DNA of 64,000 nt, taken from the NCBI GenBank assembly GCA_013388985.1, contig JACAEF010000050.1, forward strand, positions 1 through 64,000, written 5' to 3'. Position numbers and translations under genes: made by a program. The notes beneath the pieces were generated by a model that ran no database searches, was not told where the DNA came from, and saw only the letters and a list, made by a program, of their open reading frames with translations. Positions 20,779 to 28,676 of this stretch are shown piece by piece (the first letter of the stretch is position 1; each line of letters opens with the position of its first letter). The stretch is from Rhodocyclaceae bacterium. GTDB taxonomy: Bacteria; Pseudomonadota; Gammaproteobacteria; Burkholderiales; Rhodocyclaceae.

Positions 20779-21444
20779 ATGAAGCTCGTCAAGCTCGCAT
20801 TCGCCGCACTCGCCATCGGCGCGTTCGCCCTGCAACCGGCGCTGGCCGCCGATCCGGTCGAAGGCCGCAATTTCCATCGTCTGCAGATGCCGCAACCCAC
20901 CGAAGACGCTGGCAAGGTCGAGGTGATCGAATTCTTCTGGTATGGCTGCCCGCACTGCGCCAAGCTCGAACCGCTCCTGAAATCCTGGGTCAAGCAGTTG
21001 CCGGCCGACGTCGGCTTCAAGAAGGTTCCGGCGATCCTCGGCGACAGCTGGGCGCCGGGTGCGCGCCTTTACTACACGCTGGAGGCGATGAATCTGCTCG
21101 ACAAGCTCAATGATGAGGTGTTCGACGCGATGATCAACCAGCGCATCAATCTCGGCAACGAGAACGTGCTGTTCGACTGGGTGGCGAAAAAGGGCGTCGA
21201 CAAGAAGGCCTTCGCCGACACCTACAAGTCTTTCACGGTCGATGCCAAGGTCAAGAAGGCCGCCGAGATGACCCAGGAATACGGCTTCAGCGGCGTGCCG
21301 GCGCTCGTCGTCGGCGGCAAGTACAGCCCCGGCCCGGAACTGCAGTCGTACGAGCACATGCTGCAGGTGGCCGATTTCCTGATCGCCAAGAATCGCGCCG
21401 AACTCAAGAAAACCGCGGCGGCGCAGAAGCCGGCGAAGAAGTAA
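20779..21444 (+). CDS. dsbA: Thiol:disulfide interchange protein DsbA
   Basis: Periplasmic oxidant that introduces disulfide bonds; 221 residues from the ATG at 20779 (AAAGGAAA just upstream). A signal peptide covers about residues 1-23 (ending ALAA). The thioredoxin-fold active site is C57-P-H-C60 (FFWYGCPHCAKLEP) and the cis-proline loop is FSGVPALVVGG. A Lys-rich C-terminus follows. It is the last gene of the argS-SPOR-dsbA run and is followed by a strong hairpin at 21510-21540. Confidence 0.95.
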   Translation: MKLVKLAFAALAIGAFALQPALAADPVEGRNFHRLQMPQPTEDAGKVEVIEFFWYGCPHCAKLEPLLKSWVKQLPADVGFKKVPAILGDSWAPGARLYYTLEAMNLLDKLNDEVFDAMINQRINLGNENVLFDWVAKKGVDKKAFADTYKSFTVDAKVKKAAEMTQEYGFSGVPALVVGGKYSPGPELQSYEHMLQVADFLIAKNRAELKKTAAAQKPAKK

Positions 21445-21484
21445 GGCCAGGGAATCCATCACAGGGTTTTGGTTACGACGTAAC

Positions 21485-22291
21485 TTGCCAAGCAAGTTAG
21501 TCTTCACCGAAACCACGGGCCGAAAGCGGCCCGTGGTTTTCATCACCGGCGCCTCGTCAGGCATCGGCGCGGCGCTGGCCCGCTACTATGCCTCGCATGG
21601 CGCGATCCTCGGCCTGGCCGCACGGCGTAGCGAGGCGCTGCAGGCGCTGGCCGCCGAGCTCGGCACGGTCTGCCATTGTTACCCCCTCGACGTCTCCGAC
21701 GCCGCCGCGCTCGCGACGGCCGGCGCCGATTTCCTTGCCCGGGCCGGCGTGCCGGATGTCGTGATCGCCAACGCCGGCGTCTCGGTCGGCACGCTGACCG
21801 GCGAGGCCGAGGACCTGCCGGCCTTCCGGCGCGTCTTCGAGATCAACGTGCTGGGCATGGTGCACACCTTCCATCCCTTCGTCGCGGCGATGCAGCGGGC
21901 CAGGCGGGGCCGGCTGGTGGGTATCGCCTCCGTCGCCGGCGTCCGCGGCCTGCCCGGAGCGGGCGCCTACTCCGCCTCGAAGGCCGCTGCCATCGCCTAT
22001 CTGGAAAGCCTGCGGGTCGAATTGCAAGGGTCGGGCATCAAGGTCGTGACGCTCGCACCCGGCTACATCGCCACGCCAATGACCGAAAAGAATCCCTATC
22101 CGATGCCCTTCCTGATGCCGGTCGACAAGGCGGTCGCGAGCATGGCGCGGCACATCGAGCGCGGTTCGCGCTTCGCCGTCATGCCCTGGCAGATGGGCAT
22201 CGTCGCGGCGGCGATGAAGTTCCTGCCGCGAGCGCTCTACGACCGGCTGGCCAGCCGCGCCGGGCGAAAGCCGCGCGGGACGCTGCGCTGA
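21485..22291 (+). CDS. Short-chain dehydrogenase/reductase (SDR)
   Basis: NAD(P)-dependent oxidoreductase of the classical SDR family. It has the cofactor motif ITGASSGIGAALARYYA, the NAG motif IANAGVSVG, the catalytic Ser in GIASVAGVRG, and the YxxxK pair in AYSASKAAAI. The substrate cannot be deduced. The start is uncertain: TTG at 21485 gives 268 residues, while GTG at 21533 gives MVFITGASSG, a more normal SDR N-terminus. Neither has a convincing ribosome site. The codons between the two starts form the stem of a strong hairpin that looks like the dsbA terminator. Confidence 0.85.
   Translation: MPSKLVFTETTGRKRPVVFITGASSGIGAALARYYASHGAILGLAARRSEALQALAAELGTVCHCYPLDVSDAAALATAGADFLARAGVPDVVIANAGVSVGTLTGEAEDLPAFRRVFEINVLGMVHTFHPFVAAMQRARRGRLVGIASVAGVRGLPGAGAYSASKAAAIAYLESLRVELQGSGIKVVTLAPGYIATPMTEKNPYPMPFLMPVDKAVASMARHIERGSRFAVMPWQMGIVAAAMKFLPRALYDRLASRAGRKPRGTLR
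21510..21540 (+). terminator. Strong hairpin after dsbA, overlapping the SDR start region
   Basis: A perfect 13-bp stem runs from AAACCACGGGCCG (21510-21522), through the loop AAAG, to CGGCCCGTGGTTT (21527-21539), followed by one more T. It resembles an intrinsic terminator for argS-SPOR-dsbA, but the T-run is short and the stem lies in the 5' end of the SDR reading frame. Two smaller palindromes precede it (GTTACG-A-CGTAAC and TAACTTGC-CAA-GCAAGTTA, near 21472-21499). Confidence 0.65.
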
Positions 22292-22375
22292 GGTGCCGTC
22301 CCGGCGGCGCTCGCGGTCGCAACCCCCGTCTGCGGCGGGTTCCCCTCCGCTGCTCGCGTCTTCAGCGCCGACTTT
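22292..22375 (-). repeat. Dispersed repeat, long form, upstream of ubiU
   Basis: About 84 bp. It begins GGTGCCGTCCCGG at the base after the SDR stop and ends CAGCGCCGACTTT. The middle (about 60 bp) contains the hairpin CCCGTC-TGC-GGCGGG and is shared with the copies at 28240 and 54566. The ends match the two halves of the short unit. Confidence 0.8.
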
Positions 22376-22443
22376 GACCCAGGTCAAGCAGCCGGAGGCT
22401 CCACGGCCTTATAGTAACCGCCTCTTTTTGTGCGGATTCCCGG

Positions 22444-23451
22444 ATGAGCACCCCCTTCGAACTGGTTTGTCCCGCCGGCGGGCTGCCGGCGCTAAAAGCC
22501 GCCGTCGATCACGGCGCCGACTGCGTCTATACCGGCTTTCGCGACGCGACCAACGCGCGCAACTTCACCGGCCTCAACTTCGACGACAAAAGCCTGAAGG
22601 AAGGCATCGCCTATGCGCACGCGCGCGGCGTCAAGGTGCTGGTGGCGCTCAACACCTATCCGCAGACCGACAACTGGCCGGGATGGACGGCCGCCGTCGA
22701 CAAGGCCGCGGCCTTTGGCGTCGACGCGGTGATCCTCGCCGATCCCGGCCTGATGGACTATGCCCACCGCACCCACCCGCAGCTGCGGCTGCATCTGTCG
22801 GTGCAGGGTTCGGCGACCAATTACGAGGCGATCAACTTCTATCACGAGCGCTATGGCATCCAGCGCGCCGTGCTGCCGCGCGTGCTCTCGCTCGCCCAGG
22901 TCGAGCACGTGGTGAAGCACACCCCGGTCGAGATCGAGGTGTTCGGCTTCGGCGGCCTGTGCGTGATGGTCGAAGGCCGCTGCGCGCTGTCGGCCTACAC
23001 CACGGGCACCTCGCCGAATTGCCAGGGCGCCTGCTCGCCGGGAAAGAGCGTCCGTTACGAGGAAACGCCGCGCGGCATGGAAACGCGCTTGAACGGCGTG
23101 CTGATCGACCGCTTCGCGCCGGGCGAGCGCGCCGGCTATCCGACGCTGTGCAAGGGCCGCTTCGAGGTCGATGAGGAAACCTATTACGCGATCGAGGAGC
23201 CGGCCAGCCTCAACACGATGGAACTCTTGCCCGAGCTGATGAAGGCCGGCGTCCGGGCGCTGAAGATCGAGGGCCGCCAGAGGAGCCCCGCCTACGTCGC
23301 GCAGGTGACGAAAGTGTGGCGCCAGGCGATCGACGCCTGCCGGCGCGATACCGAGCACTTCAAGCCGACGCCGGCGTGGATGGCCGAGCTCAACAAGATC
23401 TCCGAAGGCCAGTCGGCCACGCTCGGCGCGTACAATCGTCCGTGGAAGTGA
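22444..23451 (+). CDS. ubiU: O2-independent ubiquinone biosynthesis protein UbiU (peptidase U32 family)
   Basis: 335-residue U32-family protein. Four cysteines that bind the 4Fe-4S cluster in E. coli UbiU are conserved with a +4 offset (C173, C180, C197, C236; motifs GGLCVMVEGRC, NCQGAC and LCKGRF). UbiU works as a heterodimer with UbiV in the O2-independent ring hydroxylations of ubiquinone precursors. ubiV and ubiT lie just downstream, which makes the assignment firm, although a two-gene toxin-antitoxin-like insert separates ubiU from ubiV. Confidence 0.92.
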   Translation: MSTPFELVCPAGGLPALKAAVDHGADCVYTGFRDATNARNFTGLNFDDKSLKEGIAYAHARGVKVLVALNTYPQTDNWPGWTAAVDKAAAFGVDAVILADPGLMDYAHRTHPQLRLHLSVQGSATNYEAINFYHERYGIQRAVLPRVLSLAQVEHVVKHTPVEIEVFGFGGLCVMVEGRCALSAYTTGTSPNCQGACSPGKSVRYEETPRGMETRLNGVLIDRFAPGERAGYPTLCKGRFEVDEETYYAIEEPASLNTMELLPELMKAGVRALKIEGRQRSPAYVAQVTKVWRQAIDACRRDTEHFKPTPAWMAELNKISEGQSATLGAYNRPWK

Positions 23452-23470
23452 CGGCAACCAGGAGACCGGC

Positions 23471-23692
23471 ATGGCAGACAAGCCCGTGATCCAGATCGAC
23501 CCCGATATCCTCGGCGGCACGCCGGTTTTCGCCGGCACGCGCGTGCCCGTCAAGACCTTGTTCGACTATCTCGAAGCGGGCGATTCGCTCGACGTGTTTT
23601 GCGAGGACTTCCCCTCAGTGCCCAAAGTCATGTGTATCGGCGTGCTTGAAGAGGCCCGTCGCGCAGTCTCTCCAGATGCGCATCCTGCTTGA
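23471..23692 (+). CDS. DUF433 family protein (probable antitoxin)
   Basis: 73 residues. The sequence IQIDPDILGGTPVFAGTRVPVKTLFDYLEAG is the hallmark of DUF433, a small winged-helix-like family usually paired with a PIN-like DUF5615 protein and proposed as an antitoxin. It begins 19 bases after ubiU, with CAGGAGAC as ribosome site, and overlaps the next gene by 17 bases. The pair interrupts the ubiU-ubiV gene order, which suggests insertion of a mobile addiction-type cassette; this is inference. Confidence 0.85.
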   Translation: MADKPVIQIDPDILGGTPVFAGTRVPVKTLFDYLEAGDSLDVFCEDFPSVPKVMCIGVLEEARRAVSPDAHPA

Positions 23693-23993
23693 TGAATCCC
23701 TGCCGAGACGCTTGCGATATGCATTCGAGGGCCATGAGGTCGTGACCGTGGTCGAAGCCGGTTGGTCTGGCGCGAAGAACGGCAAGCTGTTGGCCTTGGC
23801 CGCGGCGCGCTTCGAGGTGTTCGTCACCGTCGACCAGAATCTGCAATATCAACAGAATCTCGCCGCCTTGCCGCTGGCCGTGGTCGTCCTGAAAGCGCCC
23901 GACAATCGGCTGGCCACTCTTTTGCCGCTCGTGCCGAAGGTGCTGGCGGTGCTGGACGATCTGCGCCCCAATGCGCTTACCGTCATTGCCTGA
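23676..23993 (+). CDS. DUF5615 PIN-like protein (probable toxin)
   Basis: 105 residues from the ATG at 23676 ([21 protein letters not shown]); an earlier in-frame start at 23646 would extend into the DUF433 gene. The fold is PIN-like (Mut7-C/VapC-related): acidic residues occur in LLDESLP and [13 protein letters not shown], which would form the metal-binding nuclease site. It overlaps the DUF433 gene, the usual antitoxin-first order. It ends 13 bases before ubiV. Confidence 0.82.
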   Translation: MRILLDESLPRRLRYAFEGHEVVTVVEAGWSGAKNGKLLALAAARFEVFVTVDQNLQYQQNLAALPLAVVVLKAPDNRLATLLPLVPKVLAVLDDLRPNALTVIA

Positions 23994-24006
23994 AGACCGG
24001 AGGATC

Positions 24007-24882
24007 ATGAAACTCGCCCTCGGCCCCCTGCTCTACTACTGGCCGCGTCAGCGCGTGATGGATTTCTACGCCGAGATGGCGCAAGCGCCCGTCGAGGTCG
24101 TCTATCTCGGCGAGGCGGTCTGCTCGCGCCGCCACGAGATGCGCCTCGACGATTGGCTCGACGTGGCGACGACGCTCGCCGATGTTGGCAAGGAAGTGGC
24201 GCTCTCGACGCTGCCGTTGATCGAATCGGAATCGGATCTCAAGGCGGTGCGTCGCCTGATGGACGCAGCGCGGGAGGACCCGCGCCTGACCATCGAGGCC
24301 AACGAGATGGGCGCGGTGCGCCAACTCGCCGAGCGCGGCCAGCGCTTCGTCGCCGGCCCGACGCTCAACGTCTTCAACGGCCATACGCTGAAGATCCTCG
24401 TCGATTGCGGCGCGACGCGCTGGGTGATGCCGCCGGAGATCGGCCGCAGCGCGTTGTCGGGTCTGCAACGCGAACGGCCGGCCGGCATCGAGACGGAAAT
24501 CTTCGCCCACGGCCGCATTCCGCTCGCCTATTCGGCGCGCTGCTTCACCGCGCGGCGCTACCGGTTGCAGAAAGATAGCTGCGAATTCCGCTGCATCGGC
24601 TTTCCGGACGGATTGCCGGTGAAGACGCGCGAGGGAGAGCCCTTCCTCACCTTGAACGGCATCCAGACCCAGTCCGCGAAGCTCTACCACCTCGAACGCG
24701 AGCTGCCGGAGCTCACCGCCATGGGCGTCGACCTGATCCGCCTCTCGCCGCAGTCCGAGGGCATGGCGGAACTGATCCAGGCCTACCGCGCGCTGCTCGA
24801 TGGTATGCCTACCGCGATGCCGGGCGGGGATTACTGCAACGGCTTCTGGTACGATCGTCCGGGTCTCGATTGGGTGACATGA
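24007..24882 (+). CDS. ubiV: O2-independent ubiquinone biosynthesis protein UbiV
   Basis: 291-residue U32-family partner of UbiU. The cluster ligands are C39 ([12 protein letters not shown]), C179, C192 and C196 ([12 protein letters not shown] and [13 protein letters not shown]), within one position of E. coli UbiV (C39, C180, C193, C197). The ATG at 24007 has CCGGAGGATC as ribosome site. Together UbiU and UbiV replace the O2-dependent hydroxylases when oxygen is absent, so this organism is expected to make ubiquinone anaerobically. Confidence 0.92.
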   Translation: MKLALGPLLYYWPRQRVMDFYAEMAQAPVEVVYLGEAVCSRRHEMRLDDWLDVATTLADVGKEVALSTLPLIESESDLKAVRRLMDAAREDPRLTIEANEMGAVRQLAERGQRFVAGPTLNVFNGHTLKILVDCGATRWVMPPEIGRSALSGLQRERPAGIETEIFAHGRIPLAYSARCFTARRYRLQKDSCEFRCIGFPDGLPVKTREGEPFLTLNGIQTQSAKLYHLERELPELTAMGVDLIRLSPQSEGMAELIQAYRALLDGMPTAMPGGDYCNGFWYDRPGLDWVT

Positions 24883-24959
24883 ATGCCCGCCATCCCCCAG
24901 CCCCTTCCTCACGGAAGGGGAGACTGTTGGCTCGCTAAGCTCGATGATTTGGTATCGCC

Positions 24960-25454
24960 ATGATCAAGAACTTCAAGCTGCCTGACTTTACCTTGCCCGC
25001 GCCGCTGGCCCGTCTCGGCGACAGGCTGCCGCAACTGCCGCCGACCCTGGCGCTGGTGACCGCGCTCAACCTCGCGCTCGGCCGCCTGATCCCGCGCGAA
25101 CCGCTCGAAATGCTCAAGGCCAAGCGCTTCACGATCCGCGTCAAGGATGCGGGCATGACGCTGCGCTTTGCCTACAACGGCCGCAGCTTTCATCCGGTCT
25201 TCGACGCCGCGCCGGCCGACCTGACGATCTCGGCGAAGGCGCGCGATTTCATCGCCCTGCTGACGCGCGAGGAGGACCCGGATACGCTGTTCTTCAACCG
25301 TCGCCTGCTGATGGAAGGCGATACCGATCTGGGCCTCTTGGTCAAGAACACGCTCGATGGCGTCGAGCTGCCGCGCTTTGATCCGGCGCATCTGGCGCCC
25401 GCCGCGCTGATCATGCGCTTGCGCCAGCGCCTCGCCGCACCCCACGGCCTCTGA
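24960..25454 (+). CDS. ubiT: UbiT-like SCP2 sterol-binding domain protein
   Basis: 164 residues with an SCP2-type lipid-binding domain, including FTIRVKDAGMTLRFAYNGRSF, DLTISAKARDFIALLTREEDPDTLFFNRRL and a final LMEGDTDLGLLVKNTLDGVE. UbiT is the accessory lipid carrier of the O2-independent ubiquinone pathway, analogous to UbiJ. The context after ubiU and ubiV supports the name. The 77-bp gap before it holds no recognisable element. A dispersed repeat starts at its stop codon. Confidence 0.88.
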   Translation: MIKNFKLPDFTLPAPLARLGDRLPQLPPTLALVTALNLALGRLIPREPLEMLKAKRFTIRVKDAGMTLRFAYNGRSFHPVFDAAPADLTISAKARDFIALLTREEDPDTLFFNRRLLMEGDTDLGLLVKNTLDGVELPRFDPAHLAPAALIMRLRQRLAAPHGL

Positions 25455-25477
25455 AACTCGGCGCTGGTGTGACGGCA
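25454..25477 (+). repeat. Dispersed repeat unit at the ubiT/VanZ-like junction
   Basis: Forward unit with three differences from the consensus, AAACTCGGCGCTGG then TGTGACGGCA. The first base is the last base of the ubiT stop, and the GTG inside the unit (25469) is the apparent start codon of the next gene. Confidence 0.75.
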
Positions 25478-26521
25478 CATGGCAGCTCCAACCTGCCCCT
25501 GAAGCTCGCTCTCGTCTGGACGTTGCTGATCGCCTATGCAAGCCTCTACCCGTTCTCCGGCTGGCGCGATACCGGGGTCGATCCGCTCGCTTTCCTGACG
25601 GTCACGTGGCCGCGTTATGTCACCGGCTTCGATCTCGTCGCCAATGGGCTTGCCTATCTGCCGCTCGGCTTCTTCTGGACGGCGGCGCTGATCCGGCATT
25701 TGGCCCCGCTCCTGGCGCTCGGGCTGGCGTTATTCATCGGCGCGGGCCTGAGCCTCGGTGTCGAGATCGTGCAGAACTATCTGCCCAGCCGCGTGCCTTC
25801 GAATCTCGATTTCGCCTGCAATACGGCAGGCACGTTGCTTGGCGCGATCCTCGGCCTCGCCGGCGGCCGCACGCTGCTCGACGGGGGACGCCTGTTTCGC
25901 TGGCGTGAGCGGCGTTTCCTCACCGGGGCGCGGGGCGATGCGGGTTTGCTGATCGTCGCGCTGTGGCTGCTCACCCAGCTCAATCCGGAAAACATCCTGT
26001 TCGCCAGCGGCAACCTGCGCGGCTTCTTCGGACTGCCTGCGGCGATCGGCTTCGAGGCCGGCCGTTTCGGTAGCTTCGAGCTGGCGACGGTCGCCGCACA
26101 GACGCTGGCCATCGCGCTGATCGCCGCGCGGCTCGCCCGGCAATATCCTTTCCGGCTGCCCCTGGGGCTGATCGCGCTCGCGCTCGTCGTCAAGAGCGCG
26201 GCGCTCCTGGTGTTGATGGAAGGCAGGGGGGGGCTGGCCTGGGCCACTCCCGGCACGCTCGGCGGACTGGCGTTGGGGCTGCTGCTGTGGGGCGTGGCGA
26301 TGGCCCTCGCGGCCGGCGCGCGTCAGGCCGTCGCGGCGCTGGCGTTGATGATGGCCACCGTGCTCGCGAACCTGATGCCGGACAATCCGTATCTCGCCGA
26401 CACGCTGCGTGTCTGGCAGCAGGGGCATTTCCTCAACTTCAACGGCCTGACCCGGCTGGCCAGCGCCTTGTGGCCCTTCCTCGCCCTGCCCTGGCTGGTG
26501 ATGTCAAGGAGCGAACGATGA
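25469..26521 (+). CDS. VanZ-like family membrane protein
   Basis: 350 residues with about ten hydrophobic segments. The N-terminal half has the VanZ-like pattern: WTLLIAYASLYPFSGW, DLVANGLAYLPLGFF, the acidic/polar GVEIVQNYLPSRVPSNLDFACNTAG. The function is not established for this subfamily. The only plausible start is GTG at 25469, which lies inside a dispersed repeat; no ATG is in frame near it. The stop overlaps the mazG start (ATGA). Confidence 0.82.
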   Translation: MTAHGSSNLPLKLALVWTLLIAYASLYPFSGWRDTGVDPLAFLTVTWPRYVTGFDLVANGLAYLPLGFFWTAALIRHLAPLLALGLALFIGAGLSLGVEIVQNYLPSRVPSNLDFACNTAGTLLGAILGLAGGRTLLDGGRLFRWRERRFLTGARGDAGLLIVALWLLTQLNPENILFASGNLRGFFGLPAAIGFEAGRFGSFELATVAAQTLAIALIAARLARQYPFRLPLGLIALALVVKSAALLVLMEGRGGLAWATPGTLGGLALGLLLWGVAMALAAGARQAVAALALMMATVLANLMPDNPYLADTLRVWQQGHFLNFNGLTRLASALWPFLALPWLVMSRSER

Positions 26522-26865
26522 CCGAGACGATCCATGACCTCGAAACCCTCAAGTGCGCGCTGCGCGAGTTCGCCGCCGCGCGCGACTGGCGGCGCTATCA
26601 CACGCCGAAGAACCTAGCGATGGCGATGATCGTCGAGGCCGCCGAGCTGGTCGAGCATTTCCAGTGGGCGACGCCCGAAGAAAGCCTCGCGCCGCCGCCG
26701 GAAAAGCTCGCCGCAATCCGCGACGAGGTGGCCGACACGCTGATCTACCTGGTGGAACTGGCGGATGCGCTGGGCATCGACCCGATCGCCGCCGCGCGCG
26801 ACAAGATCGCCAAGAACGCAAAGAAATATCCCGCCCCCCTTCGTTCCCCTCGCGGGGAGTTCTAG
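26518..26865 (+). CDS. MazG-like nucleotide pyrophosphohydrolase
   Basis: 115 residues. The all-alpha NTP pyrophosphohydrolase motifs are visible: IVEAAELVEHFQW (EExxE-type first acidic helix) and IRDEVADTLIYLVELADALGID (second). Small MazG-like proteins hydrolyse non-canonical or excess nucleoside triphosphates. The ATG at 26518 overlaps the upstream stop. The C-terminus (KNAKKYPAPLRSPRGEF) is slightly longer than the conserved domain. Confidence 0.9.
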   Translation: MTETIHDLETLKCALREFAAARDWRRYHTPKNLAMAMIVEAAELVEHFQWATPEESLAPPPEKLAAIRDEVADTLIYLVELADALGIDPIAAARDKIAKNAKKYPAPLRSPRGEF

Positions 26866-26872
26866 ACGGCTC

Positions 26873-26889
26873 GTGCCGCATTGCGGCAC
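26873..26889. repeat. Small hairpin after mazG-like gene
   Basis: GTGCCGC-ATT-GCGGCAC, a perfect 7-bp stem 8 bases downstream of the stop, with no T-run. It may be a 3' end structure. The rest of the gap to 26984 shows nothing recognisable. Confidence 0.4.
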
Positions 26890-26984
26890 CCGGCATTACG
26901 GGCATCTCCGTGGCTATGGCGGTGCGGTTTGCGCCTGCGGCGCGTGACGCGGGTGCTTGGGGCGGCCCGGCGCACCCGCTGCCT

Positions 26985-28229
26985 TCAAGTCGGCGCTGGC
27001 GGAGCGGCACTCTGCATGCGGATGCGGCCGACGAAGACGATCGCCAGCAGCGTCGCGGCCATCGCCAACAGGCCGACGTCGCCATAGCCGACCAGCCGAC
27101 CGTCCTCCATCGCGATCATCAGGCCGCCGATGTAGGCGGCGATGCCGGAGAAGAGGTTCTGCACCGCGCCGTTGAGCGACATGAAGGTGCCCCGCAGGCG
27201 CGGCTCGACGGCCGAGGTGATGATCGCCATCGCCGGCACCATGCGGCCGGGCACGAGGATGAAGAACACCGTCGCACAGCCGATCATCACCGCGAGCGGC
27301 ACCGGCGGCAGGTGCGTCTGCACATAGAGCGGCACCAGCGCGGCGCAGGCCGTGATGCGGAACACGCGCACCTTGCCGTGGCGGTCGGCCAGCCGGCCGA
27401 TGAGCCTCGATGTGAAGAAGGTGGCGCAGCCGCCGGCGAGATACAGATAGGGAATGTCCTGCTGGCGGATGCCGACGCTCGCCGTCGCGTAGATCGTCAG
27501 GTAGGGAATCACCGTGAAGCCGGCGAGCATCATCAGCGCCATGAAGGCCAGCGCGCGCAGGTGGTTGGCGTTGCCCAGCGTCTCGCACATCGCCGCGAAG
27601 GGATGGGCGCGCTCTTCTTCACCGATGACGGCGCTCGGCAGATGGCCGCGCAGGGTCGGCAACTGCCGCAGCCCGAGCAGCAGCAGCACGATGGCCAGCG
27701 TGGCGATGAAGAAGAACGGGAAGCGCCAGCCGAAATGGTTGGCGAGGAACAGCGCGAGCGGCACGCCGGCGACGGTAGACAGCGAGAAGGCCGACATCAC
27801 GACACCGGCGGCGCGGCCGCGCCGCTCGAAGGGAATCACGTCGCCGACGATGGTATGCACCATCGAGCCGAGCACGCCGCCGAAGGCGCCGGCGCTCCCG
27901 CGCGCGGCGAGCAGGGTGGCATAGCTCGTCGCCAGTCCGCAGGCCAGCGTGGCCAGGGCGAACAACGCAAACATCGACAGCAGCAGTTTCTTGCGCTCGA
28001 AACGGTCGACGAACAGCGCCGCCAGCACGCCGGCGGCCCCGGCGGTGAAGGTATAGGCCGAGACCAGCAGGCCGAACTGTCGTGCATCGATGGCGAGCGC
28101 GGGCATCAGGATCGGCCCGAGCGGCATCATGATCATGAAGTCGAGGATGTGCGCGAACTGGATGCCGGCGAGGGTTGCGAGCAGGAGCTTTTCCCTGACG
28201 GGATCGAGGGGAAGCGTGGAGGAGGTCAT
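26985..28229 (-). CDS. Major facilitator superfamily transporter
   Basis: 414-residue inner-membrane transporter with twelve predicted hydrophobic segments. The MFS loop motif appears as LFVDRFERKKLLL between helices 2 and 3, and the second half has RLIGRLADRHGKVRVF. It resembles drug/arabinose-efflux-type MFS proteins; the substrate is not determinable. The last residues (SAAPPAPT) and the stop codon are encoded by a dispersed repeat at 26987-27010, so the C-terminus appears to have been remodelled by repeat insertion. Confidence 0.88.
   Translation of the reverse strand: MTSSTLPLDPVREKLLLATLAGIQFAHILDFMIMMPLGPILMPALAIDARQFGLLVSAYTFTAGAAGVLAALFVDRFERKKLLLSMFALFALATLACGLATSYATLLAARGSAGAFGGVLGSMVHTIVGDVIPFERRGRAAGVVMSAFSLSTVAGVPLALFLANHFGWRFPFFFIATLAIVLLLLGLRQLPTLRGHLPSAVIGEEERAHPFAAMCETLGNANHLRALAFMALMMLAGFTVIPYLTIYATASVGIRQQDIPYLYLAGGCATFFTSRLIGRLADRHGKVRVFRITACAALVPLYVQTHLPPVPLAVMIGCATVFFILVPGRMVPAMAIITSAVEPRLRGTFMSLNGAVQNLFSGIAAYIGGLMIAMEDGRLVGYGDVGLLAMAATLLAIVFVGRIRMQSAAPPAPT
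26987..27010 (+). repeat. Dispersed repeat unit at the 3' end of the MFS gene
   Basis: Forward-strand unit AAGTCGGCGCTGG then CGGAGCGGCA. On the minus strand it encodes the last residues AAPPAPT of the transporter and abuts its stop. Confidence 0.78.
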
Positions 28230-28239
28230 GGCCGCATTA

Positions 28240-28323
28240 TGCCGTCGCGGCGATGCCCACGGCCGCTTCGCCCCTGCCTACGGCGGGTCCCCCTCCGCTG
28301 CTCGCATCTTCAGCGCCGACTTT
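28240..28323 (-). repeat. Dispersed repeat, long form, upstream of the ferredoxin gene
   Basis: Starts TGCCGTCGCGGCG and ends CAGCGCCGACTTT. The middle includes GCCTACGGCGGGTCCCC followed by CTCCGCTGCTCGC, nearly identical to the long copies at 22292 and 54566. It lies between the MFS start and the divergent ferredoxin gene. Confidence 0.8.
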
Positions 28324-28358
28324 TGCTACATTGGCGCCCCCAACCCAAGGAGTCAAAA

Positions 28359-28676
28359 ATGAGCTATTACCAACATCACCTGTTCTTCTGCGTGAATCAG
28401 CGCGAGCCGGGCGAGATGTGCTGCAACAACCACAATGCCCAGGCGATGCGCGATTACTGCAAGGAGCGCGTCAAGGCAGCGGGCGACAAAATTCCGGGCA
28501 ACGTGCGCGTCAATACCGCCGGCTGCCTCGACCGCTGCGACAAGGGACCGGTGATCGTCGTCTATCCGGATGATGTCTGGTACACCTACGTCGATCAGGA
28601 GGACATCGACGAGATCGTCGAATCGCACCTGGTGGGCGGCAAGATCGTCGAGCGGCTCTTGATCGACAAGCAATGA
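28359..28676 (+). CDS. Thioredoxin-like [2Fe-2S] ferredoxin
   Basis: 105 residues. The N-terminal HHLFFCVNQREPGEMCCNNH and the downstream NTAGCLDRCDKGPVIVVYPD are the cluster-binding cysteine motifs of the thioredoxin-fold 2Fe-2S ferredoxins (Azotobacter FeSII/Shethna-related and NuoE-like family). It is probably a small soluble electron carrier. The ATG at 28359 has AAGGAG upstream. The stop overlaps the next gene by four bases. Confidence 0.9.
   Translation: MSYYQHHLFFCVNQREPGEMCCNNHNAQAMRDYCKERVKAAGDKIPGNVRVNTAGCLDRCDKGPVIVVYPDDVWYTYVDQEDIDEIVESHLVGGKIVERLLIDKQ

Noticed and set aside
26553-28676. A 707-codon plus-strand open frame spanning the MFS gene and ferredoxin.
   Set aside because: Its first two-thirds is antisense to the MFS transporter with His/Arg/Glu-rich composition typical of shadow frames in high-GC DNA. 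Only the last 105 codons are the ferredoxin gene.
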